A stretch of 64,000 bases of DNA from Xestospongia muta (lineage: Eukaryota > Porifera > Demospongiae > Haplosclerida > Petrosiidae). The notes under the pieces were generated by a model. It ran no database searches, was not told where the DNA came from, and saw only the letters and a program-made list of their open reading frames with translations. Shown piece after piece: positions 38,001 through 48,868 of this stretch. The stretch is from contig OY848926.1 in NCBI GenBank assembly GCA_963693285.1, positions 2,423,001-2,487,000 on the forward strand, in the 5' to 3' direction. Position 1 is the first letter of the stretch; the number at the start of each line of letters is the position of its first letter. The translations under genes were made by a program, and so were the position numbers.

Positions 38001-38546
38001 TAAGTTGTCCAGGTATGTAAAGCAAGTGTAGTATTGATTGTTAATTTTCATATAGAGTGTTCTACCATACTCATTCGTGTCTTCCAATGTTACCAGAGGA
38101 AAGGGACAGTGAAGTTGATGATATTCCTGATTGGCTAAAAATGACTTCAATGAGAGTAAGGACTTCTTATGATAAGCTGTTTCATAACTTTTATATATAC
38201 CAATAGATGGTAGACGAATTTATTGATGTAAATGATGGAGAAAAACAATTTATGAAAATTTGGAATCTTTTCATGATGGAAAATAGGTAAAGCAACAATC
38301 AAAAATGTTGGGGCTTTGTGTCATCCAAGTTTAAATTTGTCTTTGTTTAGAGCATTAGCTGACAAGCAAGTACCACAAGCTTGTTTGTTGTTTGCTCATC
38401 AGAAGAAAGATGACCTTGCAAATAAACGTCTTCTACATAATTTTATCTCCCATCTAATCTACATGTGTGACATAGGATTAGTTACTCCATCCACCTTGAC
38501 TGAAGTTACAAGGTTTCTGTATAATGACAACCCTTCCAAGATATAG
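35087..38546 (+). CDS. SUZ12: SUZ12, Polycomb repressive complex 2 subunit
   Basis: Exon 1 (35087-35177, MADLGQVRSS ... NDHELFLEAYE) splices in phase to KPTQIYRFLKARHS and PIFLHRNLSYM, the SUZ12 N-terminal signature. The middle includes FDSREECLLLDGEYDLNM, matching the conserved LLDGEYE segment. The C2H2 finger is [22 protein letters not shown] (about 37590-37660). The VEFS box follows (RVFYHTHSCLP, DEFIDVNDGEKQFMKIWNLF) to the TAG at 38544-38546. SUZ12 holds PRC2 together and is required for H3K27 methylation by EZH2. The exon at 36308-37150 adds about 220 residues rich in Ser, His and Lys with low complexity between the N-terminal region and the LLDGEY segment. That exceeds the equivalent human region. 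All core modules are present and no break is seen. Confidence 0.93.
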
Positions 38547-38756
38547 TTTTTTTCTTAGTGTACTAGTTAGTGTTATTTATAATGCTTCTCTCTTCTTTTT
38601 TTTAATTTAAAGAGGTATTTCTGTTTGCTATATATTACTTGCTTGACATTCTAAACCACATGTGTTTGTATACTTGTATACAATATTATACTTCTCTCTC
38701 TACCTTCACAAATACTATTTTAAAGACAAATTAGTATTTTGTTATAGTGATCACAT
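38547..38756. other. Intergenic, convergent 3' ends of SUZ12 and the JmjC gene
   Basis: A 210-bp T-rich gap. No gene is visible. Confidence 0.5.
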
Positions 38757-40414
38757 TTATTTTGGAGGATTTTGTAAGAGATTCCTGTATTCAGGGTTTA
38801 CATCCAATTTGCACTCAGAACAGGGAAATTCTTTGATAAAAAAAGGCTCATACCTATAGATAAATAATACAGGCATGTAAGAATTATTATTGTGATGAAT
38901 GTCTCACCAATAATTCACAGCCAAGTTTCTGTGTTCCTCAGTATCCTGATATGATTGAACTTCATGCCACCAAAAGGCAGGCATGAACAGTGCATCTCCT
39001 GGTTCTAAATGACATTGTAATTTTTTAGCATATCGAAAGTTTGGAAACTGTTCAAAGTCTGGTTGCAAAATATCCACAGGAGACATAACCATTGAAGTAC
39101 TCTGGAGGAGTACCTTACGATAAATTGACTTTCTTACTTTATCATATCCTAGCAGAGCCTCAGGAATATGTGCCTCATAAAGATTTATGTTATTGTGTGG
39201 TTCAAACAAGGTTAAATGTTTCTCACCTGATATCTGCAAATTAAAAAAAGAACAGATTATTATACACATAGCATCTCAATATAGTAGTACTATAGCTTGA
39301 TGTTAACTTCTTAAATTGTAACTACAACAAAATATACCTGACAAAGTATGTTGTCAAAAGGATCAAAATGCAATTTTCCAAGTGTGCTGCCATCACTTAA
39401 CCACATGTTCAAATGCTTTCTTTTAAGAAGCCCTTTTACAAACATCAGTTCTTCTATGTCATCCTCTAGTTCTGGCATATAATATGGAATGGAAGAATAT
39501 TCCAAGTAAGCTGAAATACCAGTTTTGTTGATCCCTTTTGTTACTAAATCTAAAAAGTCAGAGAAAAACATTTCATCAGTTGCTGGCCTTACTACCACCA
39601 AATCAGGAAAGGGTAACTGATTTTTTACAATATCTGGTATCCACTTATCATGGTATCCCGGCCAGAGATTTGCAGGTTCCACACCTTCAAAGATACCATC
39701 CTTTGTCATCTTAACATGAATTTGTTTGCTTCCATATTTTTGTCTTAAATAAGTGTTAGTCCATTTCTGGAAAGCCATCCAGTGTTTTATTGCCCCTTTT
39801 ATTACAATTGGTTGTGATCGTGTTAAATATTCCCAGAAAAATTGAGATGGTGTTAAAAAATCAGTGATTGTAACACAGTTGTCAGTCTGTCTGTGTAAAT
39901 AAACAAAGTTTGACAGGATCTGCTTATGTAAGATTCCTGTTGGTTGCAAACCACCACTTATTGTTCTATATGTATGACAACGTTCATTTAAGAAAGACAC
40001 TAAACTGTTCAAATCTAAAGAACCTTGGTATTGAGTTTTCTTAGGTGTATGAGGCCAATGACTTAAAAGACAAGATCGATCAAGAGGCTGCTTTGGGTAA
40101 AAGATAATTTGAGTACTTGATGTATTGTAAAAAACATCCTTTTGTGCCCTAGAGTCAGATAAAAGAGCTATGTAAACACCACTTTCCTCTCTAAATATAT
40201 TGCTTAAGTCCTCCAATATTTCTAGAAGAGACAACGAGCCACCGTCAGCAGCAACTCCTAATAAGACACAAGCACTGGTAGTAATGTTATTAATGTCGGA
40301 AATAGCTAGAGTCTCGACGTTCTTAGATGAATTGACTTTTGAGAGTATCACCACGATGAGAAAGGAAAGGAGCATTTTATAACCTGTAACCACTCCTACA
40401 AATGAAATTATCAT
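38757..40414 (-). CDS. Secretory-pathway JmjC (cupin_8) oxygenase with N-terminal thioredoxin-like domain
   Basis: Three exons read in frame: about 39338-40414, about 38921-39235 and about 38757-38856 (TAA at 38757-38759). A start at 40375 gives a clean signal peptide (MLLSFLIVVILSKVNSS). The upstream in-frame ATG at 40414 lies only 4 bp from the opposite gene and is less likely. Residues about 35-150 look like a thioredoxin/PDI fold, ending FLNERCHTYRTISGG, with no CxxC. The JmjC domain follows, with the Fe(II) triad His-x-Asp in LHFDPFDN and distal His in PAFWWHEVQS, and Lys of GEKHLTLFEP for 2-oxoglutarate. The final exon adds YEPFFIKEFPCSECK. An ER/secreted 2-oxoglutarate hydroxylase is inferred; the substrate is unknown. 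It is unlike nuclear histone demethylases because of the signal peptide. There is no KDEL signal at the end. Confidence 0.75.
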
Positions 40415-40418
40415 TAAA
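40376..40418. promoter_or_regulatory. Very short divergent start region (JmjC / SPSB3-like)
   Basis: The two genes are head to head. Their start codons are 4 bp apart if the outer JmjC ATG is used and 43 bp apart with the preferred one. Any core promoter must overlap coding or 5' UTR sequence of the partner. Confidence 0.45.
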
Positions 40419-41120
40419 ATGGCCGACGAAGAGGAGTACGCATGGAAGTGGTGTCTCGATGATCACCATAAACCTGTTGTTCTCTCGGAAGACAAACTTT
40501 CCGTTACTTTTCATCCCCGAAGAAGCAATGGATGCTGTGCTATGAGAGGTGATAAACCTTTGCTTAAACACATGGAACACTGGTTTGAAGTGGAAATGCA
40601 ACCACCATTTTATGGTCAGGCTAGAATGGTAGGACTGGGTGACAAATTTACTCGTCTTCAAAGTAGTTCTAAAGACTTCTATCCATTGATTGGCCGAGAC
40701 TGTACTAGTTGGGGTTTCAACTATACTGGTAAAGTTTTACATGATGGTCATGAGAAGGATTATGCTCAATTAGAAATGACTAACAACAGCTCTCTTAAAG
40801 TTGGGGTATATTATGATTCATATTATGGCAATATTGTTTTTACTGTCAATGACAAAAGCCAGGGAATTGCTTTTAAAAATGTCCCTAATGGATTGGAGCT
40901 TTATCCATTAATATGCTCCACTGCAAGAGGAAGCGAGATGAAACTAATATATTGTCATTCATCTATCATCTCATTAAAGGCACTGTGTAGAGGAACTGTG
41001 AGACTGTATGTGAATGATGACAATAATGTTCATAATTTACCTCTCCCATCACACTTAAAATCATATTTACTGTTTAAGAGTTATGAATCACCCAAGTACA
41101 AAGATTACCATCATCTTTAA
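40419..41120 (+). CDS. SPSB3-like SPRY domain / SOCS-box protein, intronless
   Basis: This is a 233-residue single exon. Residues about 8-180 form a SPRY domain (LSVTFHPRRSNGCCAMRG, HWFEVEMQPPFYGQARMVG, LIGRDCTSWGFNYTGKVLHDG, LKVGVYYDSYYGNI). The pattern of SPSB3 is clear: the YG-MVGIG-like segment, GRD-SWG-YTG, and YP-ICSTA (LYPLICSTARGSEMKL). The C-terminus SLKALCRGTVRL resembles a degenerate SOCS box (SLQYLCCHRLR in human). SPSB proteins are substrate receptors of Cullin-RING E3 ligases; SPSB3 of vertebrates acts on nuclear targets. The BC box is weak, so Elongin binding is uncertain. It converges on the RAMA gene with 53 bp between stops. Confidence 0.8.
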   Translation: MADEEEYAWKWCLDDHHKPVVLSEDKLSVTFHPRRSNGCCAMRGDKPLLKHMEHWFEVEMQPPFYGQARMVGLGDKFTRLQSSSKDFYPLIGRDCTSWGFNYTGKVLHDGHEKDYAQLEMTNNSSLKVGVYYDSYYGNIVFTVNDKSQGIAFKNVPNGLELYPLICSTARGSEMKLIYCHSSIISLKALCRGTVRLYVNDDNNVHNLPLPSHLKSYLLFKSYESPKYKDYHHL

Positions 41121-41173
41121 ATAATATATTGATTATTAGTCATTAATATTATAGTACTTACACTAGTATCATA

Positions 41174-43255
41174 TCATGTCCACTTTAAATCACATCGAAT
41201 TTTTTGCCAAACATCATGAGAAATTTTGAAAGCTGAGTTTCCCCAACTATCTTCTGTTATTAATAGGGATGTGTTCGGGTTAGGTTGTTGTTGGGAAACA
41301 ATGTGACAGTTATGCAGTAAGTGATATAGGTTAAATGACTTTGGACAAGTATGAACTTGTGGATTAGATGGTAAAGCAGAAGTTGTTTGATGTTTAGTGA
41401 TGAGATAACTAGAAACTGTGAATAAAGAGTAATAGATTGCTGCTCATATAACAATTTATAATGGTGTAGTTTACCTTGCTTAAGACTGTATTGTTCACAG
41501 TACGACATCAGTGGTAGATCTTTATACAGAACCTAAACATTTCAAAATATTTAGCACAGCTACAAACTACATTACTATTTTATAGGCTTGTTTTTTTGTT
41601 ACTTTTCTCTGATGGCCCAAGACTGCCCAACACGCATTTAACCATAACTGAGTATTGGAATAACACATTCCATTTGACACTTTCAACTGACCATCAGAAA
41701 GAAGACAAGCTTCAAATTCACAACCCTAAGAGAAAAGACTATTTGTCCACCTACAAAAGACCACTGACCATTAATGAACAAGACACACTTTCATTTGGTT
41801 TTAGTATGTTTTCCTTTATCAATCTATCCAGTGGTACAGGTTGTGCCAGGTCTGAGTGTATTTTATTAGTAAGTGTTGGTTGTGTGACAGCTATGACTTT
41901 TTCTCCACTTTCACTTGTACTTGAGGTTAATGTTTTAGCATTTAAACACTTTATTTTCTCCTTAAGTTCCGTTTGTCTCTTAAAACAAGTCAAAAGCATT
42001 CTCTGCCTTTCAGCCAAAGATGTTAACCTTTCCTTAATTGTTTGACTGTTTCCAAAGCCTTGAGAGATCAAATTGTGTTTAACAACAATTGATTTGTGCT
42101 CTTTCTGATTAGCTAAGGCAGCTGTTTTAAGAATGCTATCAACTTCAGAAAGGTGTTGTTTTAACTGATAATCTTCAGCAATGTCAGCTATATATAAAGA
42201 AAGAAGGATATTACATGCATTATATGTAACTATTTTGTAAACGTCTTGCCTTTTAGTATCTCCTTGTCAATTAAAGTGTGTTTTTGCTGTACTAGCATTA
42301 GTAAATCTTCAAAATCTTTCTCTGGTAAATGATCCTTCATTTTCAATTCATCTTTTTGGCAAGAGTCTCTCCTATCAAAAAATGGGAGTACACGCACTCC
42401 TTGATTAGCTGAACAAATACAATGATTACTATATACTCAACATATGTCATATAATAATACACTATATTGATGATATTGATCAAGAGGTTTCAAATTTAGT
42501 TTCTTTCTCTGATCTTCTCGAGCTCTTTAGTAGCAAGCACATAGCATGATTGTGAAGCAATTCAACTATAATATATAAGCGCTTGGATTACATAATGGTT
42601 TAATATGCATAAAGGGTGGATCTACATGTACATATACATGTATATGTATGTGAACATATTTATGGTAATGGTTGGGATCTTTATATGAAAGCTAGCCGTA
42701 TGTCAAGAGAAGTAGGATCTCAGCCATTTCATTCTTTCTTCTTCTGAAGTAGACTAGAGTGGACTCTCTCATGTTTGTTCTTAATGCTAATCTTATAATT
42801 TGCAATTCAACTTTAATATTAAAGAAAGCTAGAAACAATCTTCCCTGGTTCCATAAATCACTACCCTTCTTCATTACAAAATTAATACTTACTTTCCAAG
42901 ATTAAGTTAAAATTTGGTTCCATGTTACTATGGTGGTACTTCGGTGTCAAAATTCAGGGAGGGTATACTTTTCATTTACACTGCTTTTGAGGTGCAAGTG
43001 CAGCAAGCTACTTTCCTTTTGGATTTAAGATGTAGGGTATAATTAATGAATATTAATAAGCAGGCTGCCAGTAGTATTTATATGCCCTGAGTTTTTACAT
43101 TGAAGTACAGCCATATATTCCATACAGGCATGTGATATACATTTATAGTAATTTCAAAATGTAAATACATACTCTGAAAAGGATGGGTAAAGAAGTGAAG
43201 GTGAAGGAACGTCCTCGTCTAAGTCTTCAGTGGTATCTTCAGCTGTTGCATCCAT
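41174..43255 (-). CDS. RAMA-domain protein with N-terminal coiled coil (function unknown)
   Basis: Assembled from ATG 43253-43255 to TGA 41174-41176. The exons are about 43178-43255, 42892-42926, 42250-42409, 41792-42187, 41540-41748, about 41475-41524 and 41174-41420. Each join keeps frame; the first is MDATAEDTTEDLDED, then DNMEPNFNLILE, then TNQGVRVLPFF. The middle is charged and helical (DLLMLVQQKHTLIDKEIL; SLAERQRMLLTCFKRQ), likely coiled coil. The C-terminal region LIKENILKPNESVSCSLM joined to GCEFEACLLSDGQLKV and CYSNTQLWLNACW fits a RAMA fold: a hydrophobic entry, a G-x-F-A-L-DG turn, then S-x-x-W. RAMA occurs in MPND and ANKRD31 in vertebrates and beside bacterial methylases. Neither an MPN domain nor ankyrin repeats occur here. 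Chromatin or DNA-modification reading is a guess from the family. Confidence 0.6.
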
Positions 43256-43916
43256 TATCCTCAATCGCCACGCCTCCTTACTAGTGAACGCCTACATCCA
43301 GAGAGACTGGGGTTGTTCTATCGTGTCATCGTTCCCTTCATTCCTTGTGGTAATACTTACGATTCATAATATCTTCAATAATGTATGTTGGTTGCATCCT
43401 AAGCTTTGGCCTAGTCAGATGTGCCTGTGATACTTGTGTGACAGGAATTTGCCACTTCAGCAATACAATATGATTAAGTCAAATCATTGGATCATTGATG
43501 ATGACGGAACAGTTGTCATCCCTTTATTTGTGATATTGTCAAAAGCTGTTCCATTGTCCTTTATTGGTACACTGATTTCTGACCACTGATTTAGTGAAAG
43601 TAAACAATGTAGAACACCAACAATTCAGAAGAGATGAGAACTGTTTTAGTAAATATTTTTGGGTCATATAAAAAAATTTATATAATTAATTCAGTCTATT
43701 CTGTACACTATCTATTCTTGTCATGTCTACCTTACAAAGGGAGTTTTGAAGTTATACAAATTTATCAATGGTTTGTAACAAACCTCTTGGTCATTTTTAT
43801 AGAAGAGGTTGTTCTCTCAACAATTTTGAATACAATATATTCATTTTCTAGTTCTCTTTGTTGTTGTTATCATTAGTTTCTTCATTTTATGACTGTCCTT
43901 TGGTGAAGACATAACA
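43256..43916. other. Intergenic region, divergent RAMA gene and CHMP6
   Basis: 660 bp of AT-rich sequence between two divergent starts. It must contain both promoters. Small ORFs at 43230-43430 and 43634-43876 look like chance. No repeat or RNA gene was recognised. Confidence 0.5.
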
Positions 43917-45379
43917 ATGGGAGCTCTGTTTGCTAGGCTAAGTGGACGAAGCAATCAGCAAGATGCACCACCACCAGGTCCAAGTCGTGTTAGTGATCAA
44001 GACAAAGCCATACTGGTATTCATAATTTAGTACTTCCTTGTACAATACAAATGTTATGCATTACATATATTCTGAATTTTAACTCTCTGGTTGGTTAATT
44101 GGGTTAGTTGGATTTTAGACTAGAAATGCCAGGAGCACTAATCTACAATATGACATTGGTTTGGACCAGAGGGATTAGTTCTACATTGCATATTTACAGT
44201 ACTGTAGCATTGCAGTTCTACACTGGGTATTGTTAGGCTACACAGAGCTTATATAACGTAGAAATGAAAATGTATATATTCACTCGTGTTATGTAGTGCC
44301 TAACACATTTTAGAGTAAAGGCCATTTATGTGTCATTGTTAATCTGTTAACTTTAGCAACTAAAACGACAGCGAGATGAGCTGCATAAATATCAAAAAAG
44401 AGTAAGTGATTGATTTTTTCTACTTTGAGACAACTTTTGATAGATAAATACACAACTAATAAGGGAGAGAGAAGTTGCAAAACAACTCTTAAAAGATGGA
44501 AAAAGAGAGTAAGATGAATGTAGAGTACATTGTAGTTAATTTAATAACAACATGTTTGTATATTATGGTTTGTGATAACCATATCTATCACTATATTTCA
44601 CACATGCTCTCTTATACAGACGAGCTAAATTGCTACTAAAGAAAAAGCATTATTTAGAGTCTCTTCTTGACAAGACTGACACTCAAATAGAAAATTTGCA
44701 ACAAATGGTGGAGACATTAGAATATACCCAAATTGAGATGCAAGTTGTTGAAGGTTTAAAACAAGGAAATGAATGTTTAGAAGCTATGCATAAGGTGTCA
44801 GGGATTTCTTCAACTTTTTGTTCACCTTTAATTTGGTACTGTAGATCATGTCTTTGGAAGATGTAGAGAAAATTATGTCTGAAACTCAAGATGCCATTGA
44901 ATATCAACAAGTAAATCTTGCTTGTAAATTGTCATTCTGATGAATGGTTATCATCACAAAAGGGATGCTATTCTTTATGCTTGTTAGATGGTAGTTTTTA
45001 TAAGACAGTAAAATTACAATCTTTGGGCCATATCATTTTTATCTTTCAGTTTGATACTATCTTCTTTGTAGGAGATTGATGAGCTTCTTGGCCAAAGATT
45101 GACTGATGAAGATGAAGACGCAATTGCAGCAGAACTAGAAGCTATCTTAATGGTATTAAATTGTATCAATGTTGTATGTTATGTTGAATATATCATCCAG
45201 GGAGAAATCCCAGAGGTACCTTCAACTAACTTAGAAGAAGATATCCAGTTTCCAGAAGTACCAACACATGAACCTACATCTAAAGGTACATATGTTGTGA
45301 TATAGTGCAGTACCATCTCTTATTGCTTTTGATAGAACCAGCAAAGGAGAAGAAAGAGAAGAAATTAGAATTAGCATAG
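43917..45379 (+). CDS. CHMP6: CHMP6 (Vps20), ESCRT-III subunit
   Basis: Exons join from ATG 43917 (MGALFARLSG, with Gly2 as myristoylation site and a Pro-rich stretch) through QLKRQRDELHKYQKR, REREVAKQLLKDGK, RAKLLLKKKHYLESLL, MQVVEGLKQGNECLEAM, SLEDVEKIMSETQDAIEY, EIDELLGQRLTDEDEDAIAAELEAI, and GEIPEVPS, to a Lys/Glu-rich tail with TAG at 45377-45379. The length and order equal human CHMP6 (201 residues). The acidic C-terminal helix with LGQRLTDEDED and the IPEVPS segment match the Vps4-interacting MIM2-like end. CHMP6 links ESCRT-II (VPS25) to CHMP4 polymers during endosomal sorting and membrane scission. No damage is seen. Confidence 0.92.
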
Positions 45380-45638
45380 TTAGAATAAAAACATTAATTG
45401 CCATATGAAAGAACAATAACACTACAAAAAATCATAAGTGTACACATTATAATTATTATAGTATTATGTCTACATTATATATATTGTTATACATACATGT
45501 GTAGCAGAGTGTGTGTACCATAGTGTATTTTCTGTCTACATTTTGCTTATTATTAATTTTAATTCATGTATCAACTTAAAATAGGACCAATTTAGGGGGC
45601 TGGGTAGTTAAATTATCGCTTCCCCCTCCTTGCCAGAA
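45380..45638. other. Intergenic, 3' of CHMP6 and 5' of the OXLD1-like gene
   Basis: 259 bp. The left part should be the CHMP6 3' UTR, with tandem genes on the same strand. No further feature is seen. Confidence 0.5.
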
Positions 45639-45923
45639 ATGAATCGTTTATCTTGTTACTTAGTTCGTTGTAACTGCTATATTCCTTACGGAGTCTTCAG
45701 TTATTTTGTAAAAAAACACTCTGTCAATGTAGAGATACCTCCTCCGCCAACAACATGTTGCCAAAGTAACTGTCATAATTGTGTGTGGATAAAATACTCC
45801 AACTTACTGGCGGCAATATATCAGGATAATGAGAAAGTCTGTGAAGAAGTTCTAAAGCACATACACAACCCCAGCTTAAGAGCATTTCTTCAATTTGAAT
45901 TAAAGCAGAATTTGAAACGTTAG
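45639..45923 (+). CDS. OXLD1-like small protein (oxidoreductase-like domain), single exon
   Basis: A 94-residue ORF starts at the ATG at 45639; the upstream in-frame codons are not ATG. The N-terminus (MNRLSCYLVRCN) is basic and hydrophobic, compatible with mitochondrial import. Next comes IPPPPTTCCQSNCHNCVWIKY, the oxidoreductase-like signature (PPPP-CC-x-x-C-x-x-CVW-x-Y), then an amphipathic helix ending SLRAFLQFELK, equal in place to the LKAFL-ME end of human OXLD1. The Cys cluster (CC, C, C) is complete. Human OXLD1 localises to mitochondria; the biochemical activity is not known. Introns may lie upstream, so a longer N-terminus is possible. Confidence 0.8.
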   Translation: MNRLSCYLVRCNCYIPYGVFSYFVKKHSVNVEIPPPPTTCCQSNCHNCVWIKYSNLLAAIYQDNEKVCEEVLKHIHNPSLRAFLQFELKQNLKR

Positions 45924-45960
45924 GATGAACAAAGGATATATCATAGTCTACAATCTATGG

Positions 45961-46077
45961 AAGCACAGTTTTTGTTCATATAATTATAACAGTGTCTTCT
46001 CACATTACCTACATCTCATTTTGCCTACTAAGGTGGTAAAGTATGAGTTTGCCTACAAATAAGTATCATTTTGCCTG
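45961..46077 (+). repeat. Dispersed repeat family R2, left half (split by the LINE)
   Basis: This stretch matches the reverse complement of 57268-57392 (tttttgttca, ctacatctcattt, cattttgcctac). It is interrupted at about 46077 by the LINE; the continuation resumes at 48383. Confidence 0.6.
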
Positions 46078-46149
46078 CAACACTCTACTGATATTGAATT
46101 CGTCTGGCAATCACTTAGGGGCATTATTCATCAATCCATCACACTGTTC

Positions 46150-48187
46150 ACCCCACAAATCAAATTCCGTCCTCACCATTATCCCAAACGGTTCACCTCT
46201 GAGACATGACATCAACTCAACAAAGTACACTCCCTCAGAAAATGCTACAAGCATAATCCTTCTACATCCGAACTAACCAAGCTTTCTGCTGCAGAATCAG
46301 TATTACAATCAAACATCACCAATGCTCATATAAACTATGAATCCCAACTCGTAAATAACTTTGATCATCACAAAGACCTCAACATCTACAAGTACATCAA
46401 CAGTATTTGCAAAGAAACTATAATCCCTGAAGTTCTTACATATAAGTCCCAAAACTTAACTTCTCCAATTGACAAAGCCAAAGCATTCAATAATTGGTTC
46501 CACTCCACTTTCAATACCTATACCTCAGACATCTCTTTTGACAGCTTACCATTTCCAGTCAAATCTCTCTGTTCACTTACCCTCACCAAGCATGATGTCT
46601 ACACTGCTCTTGCTAATCTAGACCCCACCAAATGAATGGGTGGTGATGGAATTCCTCCTCTTTTTCTTAAACACTGTGTGACTGCCCTTGTTGACCCTGT
46701 CCACTACCTGTTCTCTCAATGTCTCTCCCAGTCTTATCTGCCTCAAGAATGGCACAGCCACCTCATTATACCCATCCCAAAAACTGATGACAAATCACAA
46801 ATCTCAAACTACCGCCCCATTTCACTACTCTGTAATCTCTCCAAAGCTCTAGAAAAAATAGTTTTTGACAAGATCTACGAATTCATTTCAGAAAACTCTA
46901 TTTCCATCCACCAATTTGGCTTTATGAGGAATAGATCAACTCTCAAGCAACTCATACTCCACACTGAATTTCTATATTCTTCTCTTGATCACCATCAACA
47001 AGTAGACTCTATCTACCTTGACATACACAAAGCTTTCAACTCTGTCCCACACAATAAACTTCTTGTCAAGCTCTGGTCCTCAGGTCTCACAGATAGTATA
47101 TGGCCCTTTTTCAAGGCATACCTCACAAACAGATATCAGCAAGTTGTACTTGATCATTTCTCTGACTGGCTTCCCGTTACATCTGCCGTTCCTCAAGGCA
47201 GTATATTAGGTCCACTATTATTCATTATATATATCAATGACCTACCCCCTGTCCTAGCCTCTTCATTTCCATATCTATTTGCTGATGACACCAAGTGCTG
47301 TATACGTATCCTCAAACCATCAGACAGTATTTTACTACAATTGGATCTAGATCACCTCTTCAACTGGAGTTACGAAAACAATCTTTACTTCAATGTTTCT
47401 AAATTTGGTCTTCTACGTTTTCTGAATAGGTCAAGTTCTCCTATACATAAAAGCTACTGTATGAATGGTATAGAAATCAAACTCATGAACCACTTTAAAA
47501 ATCTCGGTATCATATTTTCCAGTGACCTCTCTTGGACACATCATTACCAGCAAATAATTACCAAAGCTTACCAAAAGCTTGGTCTAATACGCCACACTTT
47601 CTCCTCTCTGATTCCTGCCCATACCAAACAACTCCTCTACTTATCACTCATCAGGTCTCAACTCACTTATTGCTCTCAAATTTGGAGGCCTTTGTCTCAT
47701 AAAGGACATTATTTCCTTAGAACAAGTGCAGCATCGTGCCACTAAATATATTCTGAATGATTACTCTATAGACTACAAAACTAGAGTCACTTTACTTCAT
47801 ATTCTTCCATTAATGTACACTTTTGAACTTGCTGACATCCTTTTTCTGATTCGTTGTCTCCAACACCCGGATCCCAGCTTTCCAGTTACTAACTACATTC
47901 AATTTGCATCCTCCTCAACTAGATCATCCAGTTCTTGTAAATTTGTTCATCAAAGTTCACAGTTAAATTCTTCTCATTACTCCTTTTTCAAGAGAGTAAT
48001 CCACCTCTGGAATGTACTACCACCAATCAACCTCAACAACTCTTTCTCTCAAATAAAATCAAATATAACTATAAACTTCTGGAGTCACTTCAAAGCCAAC
48101 TTCGACCCAGAGGTTCCTTGTACATACCATATCATCTGTCCCTGTAACAAATGGTCTAAATCCTACATTCCTGCTGTCTTTCACTGA
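46150..48187 (+). pseudogene. LINE reverse transcriptase ORF, broken
   Basis: Reverse transcriptase motifs are clear: GGDGIPPLFLKH, YRPISLLCNLSKALEK, QFGFMRNRST, YLDIHKAFNSV, PQGSILGPLLFIIYINDLP, and the catalytic FADDTK at about 47277. In place of Tyr the catalytic box begins with Phe, as in many LINEs. The frame has two in-frame TGA codons (about 46207 and 46633) and a one-base shift near 47690; the tail then reads as a separate ORF (47726-48187) ending in a Cys-bearing segment (CPCNKW). These breaks show it is a dead copy. Confidence 0.85.
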
Positions 48188-48330
48188 TCTTCACACACAT
48201 ACTTTACTTTAATTCCTACTTGGGTACTAGCAGCAAGTGCTAGTACTCCATCAGTACAATCATTCTAATCACTGAAGTATATTTCATTTATTATCATTGT
48301 TTTGTCAATCATTTGTACTGTAAAGTCCTC

Positions 48331-48375
<45 letters not shown>
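48331..48375 (+). repeat. (TAA)n run, LINE 3' tail
   Basis: About 15 units of TAA end the LINE. It is adjacent to the R2 right half. Confidence 0.95.
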
Positions 48376-48377
<2 letters not shown>

Positions 48378-48382
48378 CAGTC

Positions 48383-48432
48383 AAGACTAACATCAATTAT
48401 CAAGAATCAATTATCAAATACAGAGGTACATA
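48383..48432 (+). repeat. Dispersed repeat family R2, right half
   Basis: caagactaacatcaattatc recurs at 56336-56358 directly after the R2 block cattttgtctac. This marks the continuation of the R2 copy interrupted by the LINE. Confidence 0.6.
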
Positions 48433-48860
48433 CAAGATAACTAAGTCCTGCTAAACAGTCCTCTAAGTCGATTGTTCCATCTTCAAATCTCTGGATCATT
48501 AATGTGTATTAATGTGACGTACCACACCTGTTTTAATTTTTCCACTGATATAGACCATGTATTCAACTTATAACTTTACTAAATTGTAATTATCCTCATA
48601 TATACCACAGTATCCCAGTCTCAATCTCAGGAGTAAATAAATAAAGGTCTACTGTTGCATTTGAATTAATATACCTGGTTACTTAGCAACATACGCACAT
48701 GGTTACTATTTTTAGAAATTTTAGTCTTTAAGTTTTACTTTTTTTAGAAAACTTATGTTTAGATCATAATAAACTTTTCAATGATGTATCTTTACAAGTG
48801 CCACTATTGTAAATACATGATATGCATATTGAAATATGTTGAAATAGTTGTTAATTGTGT
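48433..48860. other. Noncoding stretch between the LINE and the putative exon
   Basis: AT-rich sequence of 428 bp. No gene, RNA or repeat unit was recognised. Confidence 0.5.
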
Positions 48861-48868
48861 CCATTCTA

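Larger units (their letters stand above)
46090..48375 (+). mobile_element. 5'-truncated, inactive non-LTR retrotransposon (LINE, CR1/Jockey-I-like) with TAA-repeat 3' tail
   Basis: The element starts inside the linker between endonuclease and reverse transcriptase, so the endonuclease is missing. A single coding frame runs through a reverse transcriptase and a C-terminal extension. The 3' end is a (TAA) run of about 15 units at 48331-48375. Simple-repeat tails of this kind are usual for I-, Jockey- and CR1-type LINEs. Base composition (C-rich, T-poor third positions) is unlike the host genes. The flanks belong to repeat R2, which the element has split. A 5-bp target duplication (aacac) is possible but weak. 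Confidence 0.85.

Noticed and set aside
40373..40414. Outer JmjC start at 40414 as the preferred start
   Set aside because: It adds a second hydrophobic stretch before a good signal peptide and leaves only 4 bp to the opposite ATG. The inner ATG at 40375 is more natural, though the outer one cannot be excluded.
41596..42045. 149-codon plus-strand ORF
   Set aside because: Antisense of the RAMA gene exons, which join in frame on the minus strand and fit a domain.
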